Below are positions 63,229-64,000 of a DNA stretch of 64,000 bases, in pieces (the stretch's first letter is position 1; each line of letters begins with the position of its first letter). A program made the position numbers and the translations under genes. The stretch covers positions 558,001-622,000 of the forward strand of contig NZ_JAJNDU010000001.1 of NCBI RefSeq assembly GCF_021043365.1. Reading direction: 5' to 3'. Origin of the DNA: Sphingomonas sp. IC-11 (lineage in GTDB: Bacteria; Pseudomonadota; Alphaproteobacteria; Sphingomonadales; Sphingomonadaceae). A model generated the notes under the pieces. That model was not told where the DNA came from, searched no databases, and saw only the letters and a program-made list of their open reading frames with translations.

Positions 63229-64000
63229 ATGGCGACAACTGCCGCGCAGCCCCCTAGCACGCACCTCTCGGCGCTTCAAACCGCACGGGCATGGCTGGAA
63301 AGCCGGCTGGATGCGGAACGGGATCAGTTACCCCTGTGGCTGCCGGTCATGCTGGGGGCGGGGATTTCAGCGTGGTTCGTTCTTCCGGACAGCATCGGTT
63401 GGCGAGGCGTGCTGCTGGCGGGGCTTGCTGTCATGCTGTTTGCTATTGCCCTGGGGCGTGGCGGGCGAACCGGCCGCGTGGTTGCCATCAGCGCGGCTGC
63501 CTTTTCGCTCGGCGTAGGGCTGATCTGGACCAAGGCTGATCGCGCCGCTGCGCCGGTGTTGCAGCGCCCCATCGTCGCTCACCTCACCGCCCGCGTGGAG
63601 AAGGTCGATCAGTTGCCCGCCCGCAGCTTGGTGCGGCTTCGTCTAACAGACCTTCAATGGACCGATCCTGCGCCCGCCAACCGGCCGATCCGAATCCGCG
63701 TGAATATTCTGGACCGTGACGTGCCGGCAGGGCTGGTACCGCACGCAACGGTGGCGTTGCGCGCGCGCTTGATGCCTCCTCCGCCACCTGCCGTGCCGGG
63801 AGCCTATGATTTCGCGCGTGTCGCCTGGTTTGACGGCATTGGCGCCACTGGGCGCGCGCTCGGACCTGTAAGGATCCTGTCAGGGGGTAGCTCGAATGAA
63901 CCCGTGCGAACCCGATTGTCCCGGCACATCCAGGCGCGGCTGAGCGGCAGTGCCGGCGGCATCGCGGCTGCGCTGGCGACGGGCGACACCGGCGGTATCG
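63229..64000 (+). CDS. comEC: ComEC/Rec2 family competence protein (3' end outside window)
   Basis: 257 codons visible, open to the last base. ComEC is the inner-membrane DNA channel of natural transformation. The N-terminus shows membrane segments near residues 37-97 ([20 protein letters not shown] and [16 protein letters not shown]), a soluble OB-like DUF4131 domain (about 115-185) with [19 protein letters not shown], then [18 protein letters not shown] and [18 protein letters not shown], which lead into the Competence domain. The ATG at 63229 is 30 nt from the divergent gltX start. Only part of the gene is here, so activity and intactness cannot be judged. Confidence 0.87.
   Translation, partial: MATTAAQPPSTHLSALQTARAWLESRLDAERDQLPLWLPVMLGAGISAWFVLPDSIGWRGVLLAGLAVMLFAIALGRGGRTGRVVAISAAAFSLGVGLIWTKADRAAAPVLQRPIVAHLTARVEKVDQLPARSLVRLRLTDLQWTDPAPANRPIRIRVNILDRDVPAGLVPHATVALRARLMPPPPPAVPGAYDFARVAWFDGIGATGRALGPVRILSGGSSNEPVRTRLSRHIQARLSGSAGGIAAALATGDTGGI

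Overview
The window is chromosomal DNA of an alphaproteobacterium, most likely a sphingomonad (Sphingomonas or a near relative). Evidence: uniformly high GC, frequent GTG and TTG starts with 4-nt stop/start overlaps, the rsfS-rlmH-envC-ctpA-dsbB-coq7 order, an RpoD with a long acidic insert, a naturally Arg-88 ribosomal protein S12, an EcfG-type stress promoter, and glycan-polymer genes of the sphingan kind. Apart from scattered exopolysaccharide and secretion genes this is core genome. I found no tRNA, rRNA, CRISPR array, insertion sequence or phage.

Layout. 1-5852: ribosome maturation and envelope genes (rsfS, rlmH, an EnvC-like LytM protein, CtpA protease, DsbB, Coq7), a secreted hypothetical protein and an isocyanide-hydratase-like DJ-1/PfpI protein. 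6315-13250: an accessory block with a fused Alg14/Alg13-type glycosyltransferase reading left and, divergently, a type I secretion locus: an intact ABC exporter, a small RTX protein, a second ABC protein with degenerate catalytic motifs, and an HlyD adaptor. 13271-22097 (minus strand): a double-retropepsin/PDZ protein, a MoxR ATPase, an unknown protein, a PAS protein with a Phd-like N-terminus, then rpoD, dnaG and yqeY. 22195-27575: carA, a small lipoprotein gene, carB and greA. 27713-29762 (minus): a DUF4170 protein and a four-gene envelope-stress operon behind a good EcfG promoter. 29895-34472: eno, ftsB-like, MAPEG, amidohydrolase and alpha/beta-hydrolase genes.

34512-54668 is the str-S10-spc-alpha ribosomal supercluster: rpsL-rpsG-fusA-tuf, rpsJ to rpsQ, rplN to secY-adk, then rpsM-rpsK-rpoA-rplQ. 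It is punctuated by stem-loops (fusA/tuf, tuf/rpsJ, rpsJ/rplC, rpsQ/rplN, rpmD/rplO, rplO/secY) and closed by a strong terminator after rplQ. 54751-64000: guaA; a translationally coupled trio of polysaccharide pyruvyl transferase, FrhB-like iron-sulfur protein and outer-membrane beta-barrel; a minus-strand gltX-gltA-small membrane protein operon; and the 5' part of comEC, cut by the window end.

The most interesting parts are the RTX secretion locus with its asymmetric ABC pair, the pyruvyltransferase/FrhB/beta-barrel trio (probably exopolysaccharide decoration and export), the stress operon, and the regulatory hairpins in the ribosomal cluster. Function calls rest on reading motifs, gene length and context; no database search was possible.
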